Positions 26,433-36,326 of a DNA stretch of 64,000 nt are shown here, in pieces; position 1 is the first letter of the stretch; the number at the start of each line of letters is the position of its first letter. The position numbers and the translations under genes are program-made. Below the pieces are notes generated by a model. The model saw nothing but the letters and a program-made list of their open reading frames with translations, had not been told where the DNA came from and did not search any database. This DNA is from Spirochaetota bacterium (GTDB lineage: Bacteria > Spirochaetota > UBA4802 > JAKQUI01): contig JAKQUI010000069.1 of the NCBI GenBank assembly GCA_029562645.1, positions 186,001 to 250,000 of the forward strand. The letters are read 5' to 3'.

Positions 26433-26828
26433 TTACGGTTCGGACTGGTAGTAGCGGTTTTCCGACCCGTTGCCCAGATCGGGCCGCAGGCTCCTCGCCT
26501 GATGCAAATAGACGTGGACCATCTCCTCCTGCCGCTTGTCGGAATTCACATGCAATAGCACGCGGATGCACGAGGACAGGCTCCCCGGGACACCGATCTC
26601 GCGCGTGCAAAACAGCGGCGTATAGATCCATCCCAGACGGCGCGCGGCGACCGCGGGAAACTCGGCGCTTACGTCGTCCGTGACCGAAAAGATCGCCGAC
26701 GCCACGTCCTCGAGCTCGACGCCGTTAAGCGCGACCAGCCGCTCCAGCAGTTCCGTCGTGCGCGTGAGAATGTCCTCGCGCGTATTGGCATCGACCGTGG
26801 TTGCGCCCCGTATCCCTCGTACCGCCAT
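26433..26828 (-). CDS. aroH: Chorismate mutase, AroH (trimeric) class
   Basis: 131 residues from the ATG at 26826-26828 with AAGGGG upstream. It converts chorismate to prephenate for Phe/Tyr synthesis. It follows the Bacillus subtilis AroH plan: RGIRGATTVDANT with the N-terminal active-site Arg, FPAVAARRLGW, a TREIG Glu, CIRVLLHV with the central Arg, then HVYL Tyr and LRPDL Arg. These residues correspond to those that hold the substrate in the trimeric enzyme. It is the gene after aroA (101 bases), so the pair covers two steps around chorismate. Confidence 0.95.
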   Translation of the reverse strand: MAVRGIRGATTVDANTREDILTRTTELLERLVALNGVELEDVASAIFSVTDDVSAEFPAVAARRLGWIYTPLFCTREIGVPGSLSSCIRVLLHVNSDKRQEEMVHVYLHQARSLRPDLGNGSENRYYQSEP

Positions 26829-26929
26829 GTCTACCCCTTGTCGTCGTATTGAACAATCGCTCTTCGTCATCGCGCGCGATGCGCGCCGCGCGTCGCCGGA
26901 TCAAACTTACGCCTAAACCAATGCCATTC

Positions 26930-28231
26930 TCATTCGCCCAACGCAATATCCGCGCCGATGCCGCACATGAGCTCCCGGAAGCCCGGGAAGGTCACCCCGA
27001 CCGCCTCGGCGGTGTCGATGACCGTCGTCCCCTCCGCAGCGCCCGCCGCCACGGCGAGCGCCATAACCACGCGATGATCGCCGTGGCCGTGGACCTGCGC
27101 GCCGCGCAATCGGCTCCGCCGGACGATGAGCCCATCCGGAAGCTCCTCGATATCGGCGCCCATGCTCCGCAGTTCGCGGCACATCACCGCGATGCGGTCG
27201 GTCTCCTTGAGGCGAGCCTGCGGGACGTTCACCAATCGCGTCTCCCCGCTCGCGAAACAACCGGCCACCGCGAGCGCGGGCAGCGAATCGGGCATGGCGT
27301 TCAGATCGAACACGCCCCCCGCGAGCGCCCCCGGAGCAATGGAGATGGATCGCTCCGCAATCTCGATCACGGCCCCCATCGCGCGCAACACCGACACGAC
27401 CTCCTTGTCCCCCTGCGTATCGGAGAAATCGAGGCCGGTGAGCGTCACGCCCGTTCCCGCGATGGCCGCGGCCACGAGGAAAAACGTCGCCGAGGAGAAA
27501 TCCGCCGGCACATATTCACGAAACGCGGGATACCGCTGCCCCCCCGGCACCGTGATGCGCGCAAGATTCTCGTTCCGGTACCGTATCCCCAGACGATCGA
27601 GCCAGCCGAGGGTCATGCGGACATACGGGACCTCGTACAGGAGGGGGATGTTGATAATAGTTTCGGCCGAAACCAGCGGCGCGGCGACAAGGAGCGCCGT
27701 CAGGTATTGAGAGGTCACCGCCTCGATGGACGTTTCCCCGCCGCGGAGCGGCCCGCCGATCACGACGGGCGGTTTGCCGTTTGACCGCGTCGATACCGCA
27801 CTCCCGCCCAGATCGCCGATGGCCCGCAGGAGGGCGTCGGCCGGCCGGTTACGGATCTGGGCGTCGCCCGTGAACACCGTGTGCCCCGTGCAGAGGGCCG
27901 CCACCGCAAGCCCGATATAGAGCGTGGTCCCGGAGTTACCCACGTCGATGACGTTGTCCGGAATCGCCGGAGCGCCGCCCATCCCCGTCACGGTCCACGC
28001 GCCCCCGGCGTCCAACACCTCCGCGCCGAAGGCGCGGATCATGTCCACGCATGAACGCGTGTCGGACGAGGACAGCGGCGCCTCGATGACCGAGGTCCCC
28101 TCGGCGAGGAGCGCGAAGACGAGCGCGCGGATCGTATGCGACTTCGACCCGGGGATGGCGACCGTTCCGGACAGTGTTGATGGATTGACGATATAGTTCA
28201 CGGTGTTCGTGCGCGCGGGTGTTACCCGCAT
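26930..28231 (-). CDS. aroA: 3-phosphoshikimate 1-carboxyvinyltransferase (EPSP synthase)
   Basis: 433 residues from the ATG 28229-28231. The two-domain EPSPS pattern is present: GSKSHTIR (K30, S31, R35), GNSGTT (98-103), IRNRPADALL, TSQYLTALL, ADFSSATFF, MPDSLPALAV, RLKETDRIAV and GHGDHRVVMAL. It joins shikimate-3-phosphate and phosphoenolpyruvate. Two sites differ from Escherichia coli: the Arg after GNAGTAM is Tyr105 here, and the Lys before TFP near the C-terminus is Val. The rest of the active site is intact, so I expect function but possibly altered inhibitor or PEP handling. There is no obvious ribosome binding site. Confidence 0.92.
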   Translation of the reverse strand: MRVTPARTNTVNYIVNPSTLSGTVAIPGSKSHTIRALVFALLAEGTSVIEAPLSSSDTRSCVDMIRAFGAEVLDAGGAWTVTGMGGAPAIPDNVIDVGNSGTTLYIGLAVAALCTGHTVFTGDAQIRNRPADALLRAIGDLGGSAVSTRSNGKPPVVIGGPLRGGETSIEAVTSQYLTALLVAAPLVSAETIINIPLLYEVPYVRMTLGWLDRLGIRYRNENLARITVPGGQRYPAFREYVPADFSSATFFLVAAAIAGTGVTLTGLDFSDTQGDKEVVSVLRAMGAVIEIAERSISIAPGALAGGVFDLNAMPDSLPALAVAGCFASGETRLVNVPQARLKETDRIAVMCRELRSMGADIEELPDGLIVRRSRLRGAQVHGHGDHRVVMALAVAAGAAEGTTVIDTAEAVGVTFPGFRELMCGIGADIALGE

Positions 28232-28274
28232 AACGTTGCGCGCAGAATCACCGTCGGGAGGGATTTGTCAATAG

Positions 28275-28667
28275 TTATTTACGAAGGAGTTTGCCGCCGC
28301 CGTTGAAACGCCATGTCCCGTTGTCGCGGACCCAGGTGTCGTCCCAGTGTTCCACCACGCCCTCGCTGAACTCCAGCCGCATCCTGACGATCGCGGTGCC
28401 GTTCTTGATGTCCATTCCATCAATCCGGTACTGCCTGATCTGATTGCCCTCCTCGCTGAAGAGGGCATTGAAATTCCGTACATAGTTGTCCTCGGGATGG
28501 CCCTGCCGATAGGCGGGCGCGCACAGCAGATATGATTTCTCGTACTCGCCCGTTTTAATCAGCTCCCAATACGCCTCGACGCTCTTTTTCAGTTCGTCCT
28601 TGCTTCCGCAGGCTCCGAGAACGCAACTAGCGATAATTAGAAAAGCGAGTATTCTTCCATGCATCAT
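28275..28667 (-). CDS. Small predicted lipoprotein, NTF2-like (DUF4878-type)
   Basis: 130 residues with a lipoprotein signal MMHGRILAFLIIASCVLGAC, with lipidation at Cys20. The mature part has the layout of NTF2-like or DUF4878 proteins: a helix with LKKSVEAYWELIKTGEYEKSY, then strands ending TWRFNGGGKLL. No catalytic residues can be assigned. A GGAGGGG ribosome binding site precedes the ATG. It lies between aroA and rmuC, with 43 and 73 bases around it. Confidence 0.72.
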   Translation of the reverse strand: MMHGRILAFLIIASCVLGACGSKDELKKSVEAYWELIKTGEYEKSYLLCAPAYRQGHPEDNYVRNFNALFSEEGNQIRQYRIDGMDIKNGTAIVRMRLEFSEGVVEHWDDTWVRDNGTWRFNGGGKLLRK

Positions 28668-28740
28668 GACGCCCCTCCGCGCAAAAAAGACACTTCTGGG
28701 GTCTGTATCGGCATTCGAAAGAGCGTCGCCCCAATCTTTT

Positions 28741-30060
28741 TTACTCCTCGCCCGCGGTGATCGCTCCGCGCTCCCCGACGGGAAGCTCCTGGACCTTTTT
28801 GAGCTTGCTCTCGATGGTGCGTGTCTTGCGCGTGGCGTCCACGATGGTATCGCTGGCCTCCTGGAGCTTCTTGTGCGTTTTGTCTAGCATGTCGCCAAAC
28901 CGGCCAAACTCGGTCTTGACCACGCCAAGGAGCTTCCATACCTCGCTGGAACGCTTTTCGATGGCGAGCGTCCGGAAGCCCATCTGGAGGCTGTTCAGCA
29001 GCGCCGTGAGCGTCGTGGGTCCCGCCGCGACCACACGATACTCCCGCTGCAGGGAATCGGCCAGGCCCGGGCGACGGATCACCTCGGCGTACAACCCCTC
29101 CGTGGGAAGATACATGATGGCGAAATCCGTCGTCTGCGGCGGATCGATGTACTTCTCGCGAATCGCCTTCGCTTCCAGTTTGATCCGCCCCTCGAGGCGC
29201 TTCGCCGCCTCCTCGGCCATGGCCGGGTTCGCGCGCTCCTGGGCGTCGACGAGACGCTGATAGTCCTCCTGCGGGAATTTCGCGTCGATGGGCAGCCACA
29301 CCACGTCCCGCGCCGACTCCCCCCGCCCAGGCAGCTTGATGGCGAACTCCACGCGCTCCTGGCTTCGCTCCTTGATGGCGACGTTCTTCTCGTACTGCTC
29401 GGCGGTGAGCACCTGCTCGAGCAGGTTCCCCAGCTGGATCTCGCCCCATACCCCGCGCGACTTAACGTTGGTGAGCACCTTTTTCAGATCACCCACGTCG
29501 GAGGCCAGTCCCTGCATCTCCCCCAACCCCTTGTGCACCATCTCGAGGCGCTCGCTGACGAGTTTGAACGATTCGCCCAGCCGCTTTTCGAGCGTCGTTT
29601 GCAGTTTCTCGTCAACCGTATCGCGCATCTGGTCGAGCTTGCGGCTGTTCTCCTCCTGCAGCGAACGCACGCGGACCTCGATGGTGTCGCGCATCGTGTC
29701 GAGCTTCTGCTCGTTGAGCCGCATGAGGTCCGCGAGCTGCTTCGAAAAAAGCTCGAGCTGGCCCTTCTGCTGTCCGGCGATCTCGACGATACGGCGCGCG
29801 ATGGCGTCGGAGAACCCGGCGAATGTCCGGCTCAGCTCCTCGCGCGCGTCCTTCGCCGATCCGGCGGACTCGGCACGGTAGCGCGCGATCTCCTCCCGCA
29901 TCGCCGTCTCGGTCGACTTGAGGAGCTTTTCGAAGTATTCCAATGATGTCCGCATCTGCACCAATGCGGCGTCGCTGTTCGAACGCGCGGCCTTCCAGGA
30001 GAGCGCCAGGTTGGCGATCAGCAGTACCGCAATGCATATGAGCGCGATTTCCAAGAACAT
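28741..30060 (-). CDS. rmuC: RmuC-family protein (DNA recombination/inversion-limiting)
   Basis: 439 residues. An N-terminal membrane anchor (about 3-20) precedes a long coiled coil (about 30-200). The conserved RmuC nuclease-like core follows, with VKSRGVWGEIQLGNLLEQVL, PIDAKFPQEDYQRLVDA, AIMYLPTEGLYAEV and RVVAAGPTTLTALLNSLQMGFR-like blocks. RmuC limits DNA inversions in Escherichia coli, and its core resembles PD-(D/E)XK nucleases. A GAGGTGAG site precedes the ATG. It reads in the same direction as the V-ATPase genes and follows their terminator. Confidence 0.94.
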   Translation of the reverse strand: MFLEIALICIAVLLIANLALSWKAARSNSDAALVQMRTSLEYFEKLLKSTETAMREEIARYRAESAGSAKDAREELSRTFAGFSDAIARRIVEIAGQQKGQLELFSKQLADLMRLNEQKLDTMRDTIEVRVRSLQEENSRKLDQMRDTVDEKLQTTLEKRLGESFKLVSERLEMVHKGLGEMQGLASDVGDLKKVLTNVKSRGVWGEIQLGNLLEQVLTAEQYEKNVAIKERSQERVEFAIKLPGRGESARDVVWLPIDAKFPQEDYQRLVDAQERANPAMAEEAAKRLEGRIKLEAKAIREKYIDPPQTTDFAIMYLPTEGLYAEVIRRPGLADSLQREYRVVAAGPTTLTALLNSLQMGFRTLAIEKRSSEVWKLLGVVKTEFGRFGDMLDKTHKKLQEASDTIVDATRKTRTIESKLKKVQELPVGERGAITAGEE

Positions 30061-30202
30061 ATCTCACCTCGTTGAAAACGGCATGTGGGAAGGAATGCGG
30101 CGACGGCCCGGCATCGCAACCGTTTCGAAGGAGCGATCGCCGCCCTCCGAAGGGTTTGGCGCGGGCGGGGAACACGCCCGCGGATCATACTCGCTAAAAT
30201 GG

Positions 30203-30242
30203 AAAAAGCCGGGAGCGCGCCCGAAACGGCACCACCCCCGGC
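30203..30242 (-). terminator. Rho-independent terminator of the V-ATPase operon
   Basis: On the minus strand, 36 bases past the atpK/ntpK stop, GCCGGG pairs with CCCGGC as the base of a GC-rich hairpin of about ten pairs (two of them wobble). A TTTTT run follows at 30207-30203. It closes the EXABDIK operon just before rmuC. Confidence 0.82.
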
Positions 30243-30277
30243 CTCGATGCGAAGGAATACGCTCGTACGTCGTGGGA

Positions 30278-30712
30278 CTACTTGAGCATACCCAGCAAGA
30301 ACACCATCACGAACAGCGCAACAGTCTCGATAATACCGACAACCATGATGTAGTTACCGAACCCCTTGCCCGTTTCCGCCAGTGCGTCGGAACCGCTTGC
30401 GCCCGCCTTTCCCTGGTAAAAGGCCGATGCGCCAATCGCCAATCCCCCGAACACACCCACTCCCAGCTTTATCAATGGATCCGTATTCTGGGCCGCGGCG
30501 ATCGCGTTCATCAGGATCATGCCGTAAATCGTCTGCGACAGCGGAGCGCCGACAAACGCGACAAGGAGGAAGGGGACCGGCCTGTTCTGGACCAAGCATT
30601 TCTTCCACGCGCCGATGGCTGCCATACCGCCCACGCCAGCCCCTGCGGCCGAACCGCACGCCGACAGACCCAATACTGCCCCAATTGCTATTTGACCGAT
30701 CGATGCATCCAT
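30278..30712 (-). CDS. ntpK: V-type ATPase subunit K (membrane rotor ring)
   Basis: 144 residues with four membrane helices, the duplicated hairpin of V-type proteolipids. The ion-binding Glu is E129 in IIETVALF. Residues PLSQ (S59, Q60), Q100 in FYQGKAGASG and T130 resemble the Na+ site of Enterococcus hirae NtpK (LPGTQ, Q110, E139). The match suggests Na+ rather than H+ coupling, although the Leu before the Pro is Ala here and the Tyr after E-T is Val. It is the last gene of the operon and is followed by a terminator. Confidence 0.93.
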   Translation of the reverse strand: MDASIGQIAIGAVLGLSACGSAAGAGVGGMAAIGAWKKCLVQNRPVPFLLVAFVGAPLSQTIYGMILMNAIAAAQNTDPLIKLGVGVFGGLAIGASAFYQGKAGASGSDALAETGKGFGNYIMVVGIIETVALFVMVFLLGMLK

Positions 30713-30733
30713 TTTCCGTATCTCCTTATTTCG

Positions 30734-32566
30734 TTATATACTATTGGAATCGCTGGAATTCCTTTTAAAAGGCCTGTACTCGACACCGGTCCATTCCATG
30801 CCGAGATGGCCGGAGAATTCGAGCATATTCAATCGCACTCCGTGTACGACCAGAGACATGCAGCTGAGAATGATATTCAGCGCGTGCCCGAAGAACAAAA
30901 CGACAACGCCAAGCACGATCAGCAGGACATTGCCGGAAGTAAGGCTCCCGGTCGCCATACCATTGAAGCTCTTCGCAACCTCCAGCGACGCAAGCCCCAC
31001 TGCGAACAGGCGCACGTACGATACGATGTCCGAGAAGAAACCGACGCTGCCCAGGAGCACCATGAGAATGTTCGAAAACCCCTTGATCATGCCAGCGAAG
31101 AATTTACCCTCTTGTTCAGCGAATACCAAGATAAACAGCAACCCGCCACCGACCATGTATATTGCGACTGGATTGAGTTCCATTTTAAGCACGAGCATTC
31201 TCACCAGGAAATAGAGACCCCAGAGAAGCGAAAGTCGACCGACCTCTGCGTATGCTTTTAGCGACGGGAACTGCCGTATAAAGCACATGATATGCGCGAT
31301 CGTCAAATGCACGCAGCCGATGAGGAAGCACACGTGCATCACGAATACATCGGTCTGACCTTTCGCCATCGACGCGAAACTCGCGATCTCCGGCACCACC
31401 ATCCAGGAAAAGGCGCTGTGACGGGCGACCGCCTCCGCTCCGAACCACGTCCCCGTGATCGCGCCCCATGTGATGGTCGCGATACTGGTTATGAATAACA
31501 GCAGGAAGGGTTCGAAGGGCGCCTTGCGGAAGACGATGCGGCCGACGATCGTAAAAAGGAGAAACAATAGCCCGTAGGCGGCATCACCGATAATCATGGC
31601 CCAAAAAATCGTGAAAAATAAAAGGAACCAAATGCTAATGTCGAACTCTTTATAGCCAGGAATGGTCCCGAGAAGACTGAAGACGGGATTGATGGCCCTG
31701 ATCCACCAGGGATTCTCCACCAAAGTGGGAACGACCTCTCCGTCGGCGGGATCGGCGATGATAAGCCCCCAGCCGTGCTTCGCGGCAGCCGCACTCAGCG
31801 CATCCGCCTTCTTCACGGGAATAAAACCCGTGATATAGGCGATCGGGCCGTCCTTCTTCATGCTGGTGACGGCAGCATCGAAGCCCAGGAGCTCGTCCAC
31901 CTGCGCAAGCGCCCTCTGCAGCATGGGCTTATTGGCGTAGTGCGAGTGCACCTCGGCGGCATGCCGATCTGCCTCCGCAGTCTTTATATCGATGAGTCCT
32001 GGTATCTCCGACAGCCGGTCCTGGGGAAGGTGGGTCTCCTCGAAGGGGAAGGCCACCGACGCGTCACGGATCACCGCGGCGATCCGGTACCCGGTCTTCG
32101 ATTCCGATATAATAAATGGCTGGATGCCCGCCGGCATCTCGGCAAGCTGCGCCTTGCTGATCTCGCAGAGTCGGATATCAACGCCCTTCTCTTTGAGGGC
32201 TGCAATGTCGCGCGGGTCAAAATCGCCCCATGCGGAAAGCCGGTCGATCTCGCGGCGGTAGAGGGCGATCTCCTCGTGACAACAAAACTCGCGTTGGCTG
32301 GCCGCGTCGACCTCCTTCGCGATCGCAAGCGCCGCGTCGAGGTCAACCGGACCGTCGACCGGAGCAGGCGCCTTCCCGTCACGGTCGGGCAGCGCGCCGA
32401 TCGCGCGTTTGAGAAGGTCCTTCTTGCCCAGCAGGTCGTGAAAGCGTTCGCCCTGTTCCGGCTGCAAATCGAGGTGCATCACGCCCACATCGCGCAGCGC
32501 TTCGAGGGAGGCCTCGCGCTGGGAATCCAGCACGACCAGCGACACTTTTTTCATGCTAACGATCAT
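30734..32566 (-). CDS. ntpI: V-type ATPase subunit I (a-subunit)
   Basis: 610 residues, of which about the first 290 are soluble and the remainder holds seven or so membrane helices. The start MIVSMKKVSLVVLDSQREASLEAL and the membrane block GDAAYGLLFLLFTIVGR fit the bacterial V-ATPase I family. The conserved C-terminal VRLNMLEFSGHLGMEW also fits. Subunit I forms the ion half-channels against the K ring. A second ATG 12 bases further in is also possible. It follows subunit D by only three bases. Confidence 0.93.
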   Translation of the reverse strand: MIVSMKKVSLVVLDSQREASLEALRDVGVMHLDLQPEQGERFHDLLGKKDLLKRAIGALPDRDGKAPAPVDGPVDLDAALAIAKEVDAASQREFCCHEEIALYRREIDRLSAWGDFDPRDIAALKEKGVDIRLCEISKAQLAEMPAGIQPFIISESKTGYRIAAVIRDASVAFPFEETHLPQDRLSEIPGLIDIKTAEADRHAAEVHSHYANKPMLQRALAQVDELLGFDAAVTSMKKDGPIAYITGFIPVKKADALSAAAAKHGWGLIIADPADGEVVPTLVENPWWIRAINPVFSLLGTIPGYKEFDISIWFLLFFTIFWAMIIGDAAYGLLFLLFTIVGRIVFRKAPFEPFLLLFITSIATITWGAITGTWFGAEAVARHSAFSWMVVPEIASFASMAKGQTDVFVMHVCFLIGCVHLTIAHIMCFIRQFPSLKAYAEVGRLSLLWGLYFLVRMLVLKMELNPVAIYMVGGGLLFILVFAEQEGKFFAGMIKGFSNILMVLLGSVGFFSDIVSYVRLFAVGLASLEVAKSFNGMATGSLTSGNVLLIVLGVVVLFFGHALNIILSCMSLVVHGVRLNMLEFSGHLGMEWTGVEYRPFKRNSSDSNSI

Positions 32567-32569
32567 GGC

Positions 32570-33163
32570 TTACGCTCGCACAAGTTTATTTTTCGATATC
32601 TTGCCGCGCACAACGGCGGCCGTCTGCTGGTCGCCCATGAATATGCGGATAACCCTGATGTTTTCCCTCGCCTCGGGGATCTTCACCTTCTCGAACAGGT
32701 TCACGCGCTGGGAGGTTATCCGGAGCTCGTACTTGAGAAGTTCGATCTGTTCTTCGAGGATTTTCAGCTCGGCGACGAGGGCGAAGATGCTCTTGATCTC
32801 TTCGATCGCGCGGTCCACCCAGAGCGGAATCGCGAACAGGTCGTACGCCGCCTCTTCGAAGTTCACACCCCGGTAGATCGGAATGTCGATACCGGCGACA
32901 TTGCCGATCTCGACGTTCACCGACTTGAGGGAGATGAGTGTCCCGATCCCCACATCCTCGCCGAAGACGTCGACCCATTCGGTTACGCGCGCCTCCAGCA
33001 ACTCCTTCTCGCGAAGCTTCTGATCGTGCTGCACCTCGACCTTCTGGATCTCCATCTGGAGCTGCTGCTTCTTCAAAACGAGCGTGGGCAGATAGCGGTT
33101 GAACCGCTTGAGGTTGTCCTTTTGCGTCTTAAGCTCGTTTTTGGTAAGCTTGATCCTAGCCAT
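32570..33163 (-). CDS. ntpD: V-type ATPase subunit D (central shaft)
   Basis: 197 residues. The N-terminal [21 protein letters not shown] and the long coiled helices at both ends match subunit D, the rotor shaft inside the A3B3 head. The C-terminal part [26 protein letters not shown] is also typical. Its start overlaps the end of the subunit B gene by 8 bases. The genes for F and C, which normally complete the shaft, are absent from this operon. Confidence 0.94.
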   Translation of the reverse strand: MARIKLTKNELKTQKDNLKRFNRYLPTLVLKKQQLQMEIQKVEVQHDQKLREKELLEARVTEWVDVFGEDVGIGTLISLKSVNVEIGNVAGIDIPIYRGVNFEEAAYDLFAIPLWVDRAIEEIKSIFALVAELKILEEQIELLKYELRITSQRVNLFEKVKIPEARENIRVIRIFMGDQQTAAVVRGKISKNKLVRA

Positions 33164-34469
33164 GAGTCACGGCCTCTTTCTTGGGCCAGAACTTGCTCGT
33201 GAGGTTCGTCCGCAGGCCGGTCTCGTCCGGATTGAAGCACGCCGCCAGGATCTCCCAGCCCTTGTCGAGGGCCCCTTCGAGAGGGATATTGACCGAAAGG
33301 TCCATGAGCTCGCTCTCGAAGAGCGTGCCGTATTTGAGCAGCTTCTCGTCCCAGTCGGACATCCGGAAGCCCATCGATTTCTTTTCCAGCGTTTCCTTAT
33401 AGGAGGCATAGAGCTTGATCATGCCGTCCATCAGCGCGCGATGGTCGTCGCGCGTCTTGCCGTTCACCAGCTGCTTCAGTCGCGAGAGCGATCCGAAGGG
33501 CTCGATCCGTCCGTTCTTAAGATAGAACTGGCCCTCGGTGATGTAGCCGGTATTGTCGGGCACGGGGTGGGTCACGTCGTCGCCGGGCATGGTTGTAACC
33601 GCCAGGATGGTGATGGACCCGGCGCCGTCGAAGTCGACCGCCTTCTCGTAGCGCGACGCGAGCTGGCTGTAGAGGTCGCCCGGATACCCCCGATTGGAGG
33701 GGACCTGCTCCATGGTGATCGCGATCTCCTTCATGGCGTCCGAGAAGTTGGTCATGTCGGTGATCAGCACCAGCACGCGCTTGCCCTTGAGGGCGAACTT
33801 TTCCGCGACGGCCAGGCTGATGTCGGGCACCATGAGGCATTCCACGACCGGGTCGGCGGCCGTGTGCACGAAGAAAATGGAGCGGCTCATGGCGCCGCCG
33901 CTCTCAAGGCGTTCCTTAAAGAAGAGGTAGTCGTCGTATTTGAGTCCGCAGCCTCCCAGGACGATGAGGTCCACCTCGGCCTGGAGGGCGACCCGCGCCA
34001 GCAGCTCATTGTAGGGCTCGCCGGATATCGAGAAGATGGGAAGCTTCTGGGATTCGACCAGCGAGTTGAACAGGTCGATCATGGGAATACCCGTACGGAT
34101 CATGTTCCGCGGGATAATTCGCTTGGCGGGATTGACGGACGGGCCGCCGATCTCGATGAGGTTTTCGGTGAGCGCCGATCCATTGTCCCGCGGCGTTCCG
34201 CGACCGTTGAATATGCGCCCCATCAGGTCGTCGGAAAAGGAGACCATCATCGGCTGCGAAAGGAAGCGGACCTCGTCGCCGGTGGATATCCCGCGGCTCC
34301 CCGCGAAGACCTGCAGGGAAACCTTTCCGCCGTCGAGGAGGATCACCTCCGCCAGGGACTTTCCGTGGGCCGAGGTGATCTCCGCGAGCTCGCCGTACTT
34401 GATGCCGTCGGCCTGAACGGTGACGACATTGCCCGAAATCTCATCGATCCTGCTATATATCTTTCTCAT
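33156..34469 (-). CDS. ntpB: V-type ATPase subunit B (non-catalytic)
   Basis: 437 residues, typical for spirochaete subunit B. There is no Walker A, as expected for the non-catalytic subunit, and the blocks [46 protein letters not shown] and [15 protein letters not shown] are present. It pairs with A to form the head of the pump. The ATG has AGAGG upstream. The gene follows A by 69 bases, the longest gap within the operon. Confidence 0.96.
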   Translation of the reverse strand: MRKIYSRIDEISGNVVTVQADGIKYGELAEITSAHGKSLAEVILLDGGKVSLQVFAGSRGISTGDEVRFLSQPMMVSFSDDLMGRIFNGRGTPRDNGSALTENLIEIGGPSVNPAKRIIPRNMIRTGIPMIDLFNSLVESQKLPIFSISGEPYNELLARVALQAEVDLIVLGGCGLKYDDYLFFKERLESGGAMSRSIFFVHTAADPVVECLMVPDISLAVAEKFALKGKRVLVLITDMTNFSDAMKEIAITMEQVPSNRGYPGDLYSQLASRYEKAVDFDGAGSITILAVTTMPGDDVTHPVPDNTGYITEGQFYLKNGRIEPFGSLSRLKQLVNGKTRDDHRALMDGMIKLYASYKETLEKKSMGFRMSDWDEKLLKYGTLFESELMDLSVNIPLEGALDKGWEILAACFNPDETGLRTNLTSKFWPKKEAVTHG

Positions 34470-34538
34470 GTAGGCCTCTCAAATGATGATATGCGCTCCA
34501 CTATGGTGCATCGCGACCGGCGCCGAATCCGCGCCGCG

Positions 34539-36308
34539 TCAACCGAACATCTGCTTGAACTTCTCGGCGGCCTCCGCGGCCGACTCTTTCCGATGCTGCT
34601 CGAGCATCGCCATGATCTCGCCCTCGATCTTCTTGAATTCGTCCGAATCCATCGGTGCGCCGTTCCAGTCGAGGAATCGCTGCCGCAGCTGATTGAAGAA
34701 CGAGCGGGCGCTTTCCTTGTCGGACATGTCGAAGGTGGCGAGGATGATGGAGATGATTGTGTCGAAAACGTACTTCTGTCGATCGCCGGTGGTTGCGGCA
34801 TCGACCTTGTCGAAGGCGTTCTGCTGCAGGAAGACCGAGTCGAAGAACTCGCCCTTGAGATAGACCATATAGTCGTCGAGGCTCGTGCCTTCTTCGCCGA
34901 CCACCTTCATCATCTGGCCGACCTCGTCGCTGGCGAAGAGCGCCTGCCGAACGAAGCTCGTCCGCTTTTTATCGATGATGCCCTGGTACTTGCTCCAACT
35001 TTCGAGGGGATGGATCGCCGGGTAGCGCCGCGCGTCGGAACGCTCGCGGGAGAGGCCGTGGAAGGCCCCCACGACCTTCAGGGTCGCCTGGGTGACCGGC
35101 TCCTCGAAGTTGCCGCCCGCGGGGCTCACCGTTCCGCCTACCGTCACGGAACCGATCTGGCCGCTCTTGAGGCGTACGATCCCGGCGCGCTCGTAGAAGG
35201 TCGCGATCACGGACTCGAGGTAGGCCGGGAAGGCCTCCTCGCCGGGGATTTCCTCGAGACGACCGGACATCTCCCGCATGGCCTGCGCCCAGCGGGACGT
35301 CGAGTCCGCGAGGAGAAGGACGTGCAGCCCCATCTGGCGGTAGTATTCCGCCATGGTGACGGCGGTGTACACCGACGCCTCTCGAGCGGCGACCGGCATC
35401 GAGCTCGTATTACAGATGATGATGGTCCGCTCCATGAGCGACTTGCCGGTCCGCGGGTCGATGAGCTCCGGGAACTCACGGAGCGTTTCCACCACCTCGC
35501 CCGCGCGCTCGCCGCAGGCCGCGACGATCACGATGTCGATGTCAGCATAGCGGCTGGTGAGCTGCTGCAGCACGGTTTTTCCGGCGCCGAACGGGCCGGG
35601 GATGCAGTACGTGCCGCCGCGCGCGACCGGGAAGAGCGCGTCGATGATGCGGATCTGCGTGACGAGGGGATCGACCGGTTTGAGCCGCTCGGCGTACACG
35701 TCCACCGCGCGCTTGACCGGCCACTGGAACACCATGTTCACCGATATGGTGCGCCCCTTTTCGTCCTCGAGCTCGGCGATCCGGTCCTTGACCGCGTATT
35801 CACCGGGGGCGGCGATTGATTTTACCTTATACGTCCCATACTGATTGAACGGGACCATGATCCAATGTTCGAATATTCCTTCGGGGACCGACCCCAGCTT
35901 TTCGCCGCGGGTGACGGTGTCGCCCACTTTGGCCACCGGCGTGAATTTCCATTTCCGATTGGCCGGGATGGCGTCGAGATAGATACCGCGCTCTAGGAAA
36001 AAGCCGCACTGCTCGGCGAGCTGCGGCAGCGGATTCTGAAGACCGTCAAAAATCTGCCCCAGGAGGCCGGGTCCTAGCGAAACCGACAGGAGGTCCGAGG
36101 TGAACTCGACCTCATCGCCGACGCCGATGCCCTTCGTCATCTCGAACACCTGCATCTCGGCGCGCTTTCCGCGCACCCGGATGACCTCCGACTTGAGGCG
36201 CTTCTCCTTGAGCTTCACATAGGCGACCTCGTTCATGAGAACGTCGTTCTCGAACTCGACCCGCACCATGTTGCCATTTACGCCGACTACCTTCCCGATG
36301 TTTGACAT
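34539..36308 (-). CDS. ntpA: V-type ATPase subunit A (catalytic)
   Basis: 589 residues with the P-loop GPFGAGKTVLQQ in the canonical A-subunit form, the CGERAGEVVETLREFPEL block and LADSTSRWAQAMREMSGRLEEIPGEEAFPAYL with the catalytic region. Full family length includes the non-homologous insert that distinguishes A from F1-beta. It hydrolyses or makes ATP at the A/B interface. The DUF2764 gene lies 18 bases upstream. Confidence 0.97.
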   Translation of the reverse strand: MSNIGKVVGVNGNMVRVEFENDVLMNEVAYVKLKEKRLKSEVIRVRGKRAEMQVFEMTKGIGVGDEVEFTSDLLSVSLGPGLLGQIFDGLQNPLPQLAEQCGFFLERGIYLDAIPANRKWKFTPVAKVGDTVTRGEKLGSVPEGIFEHWIMVPFNQYGTYKVKSIAAPGEYAVKDRIAELEDEKGRTISVNMVFQWPVKRAVDVYAERLKPVDPLVTQIRIIDALFPVARGGTYCIPGPFGAGKTVLQQLTSRYADIDIVIVAACGERAGEVVETLREFPELIDPRTGKSLMERTIIICNTSSMPVAAREASVYTAVTMAEYYRQMGLHVLLLADSTSRWAQAMREMSGRLEEIPGEEAFPAYLESVIATFYERAGIVRLKSGQIGSVTVGGTVSPAGGNFEEPVTQATLKVVGAFHGLSRERSDARRYPAIHPLESWSKYQGIIDKKRTSFVRQALFASDEVGQMMKVVGEEGTSLDDYMVYLKGEFFDSVFLQQNAFDKVDAATTGDRQKYVFDTIISIILATFDMSDKESARSFFNQLRQRFLDWNGAPMDSDEFKKIEGEIMAMLEQHRKESAAEAAEKFKQMFG

Positions 36309-36326
36309 CCGATTCCCCCTGGGCCT

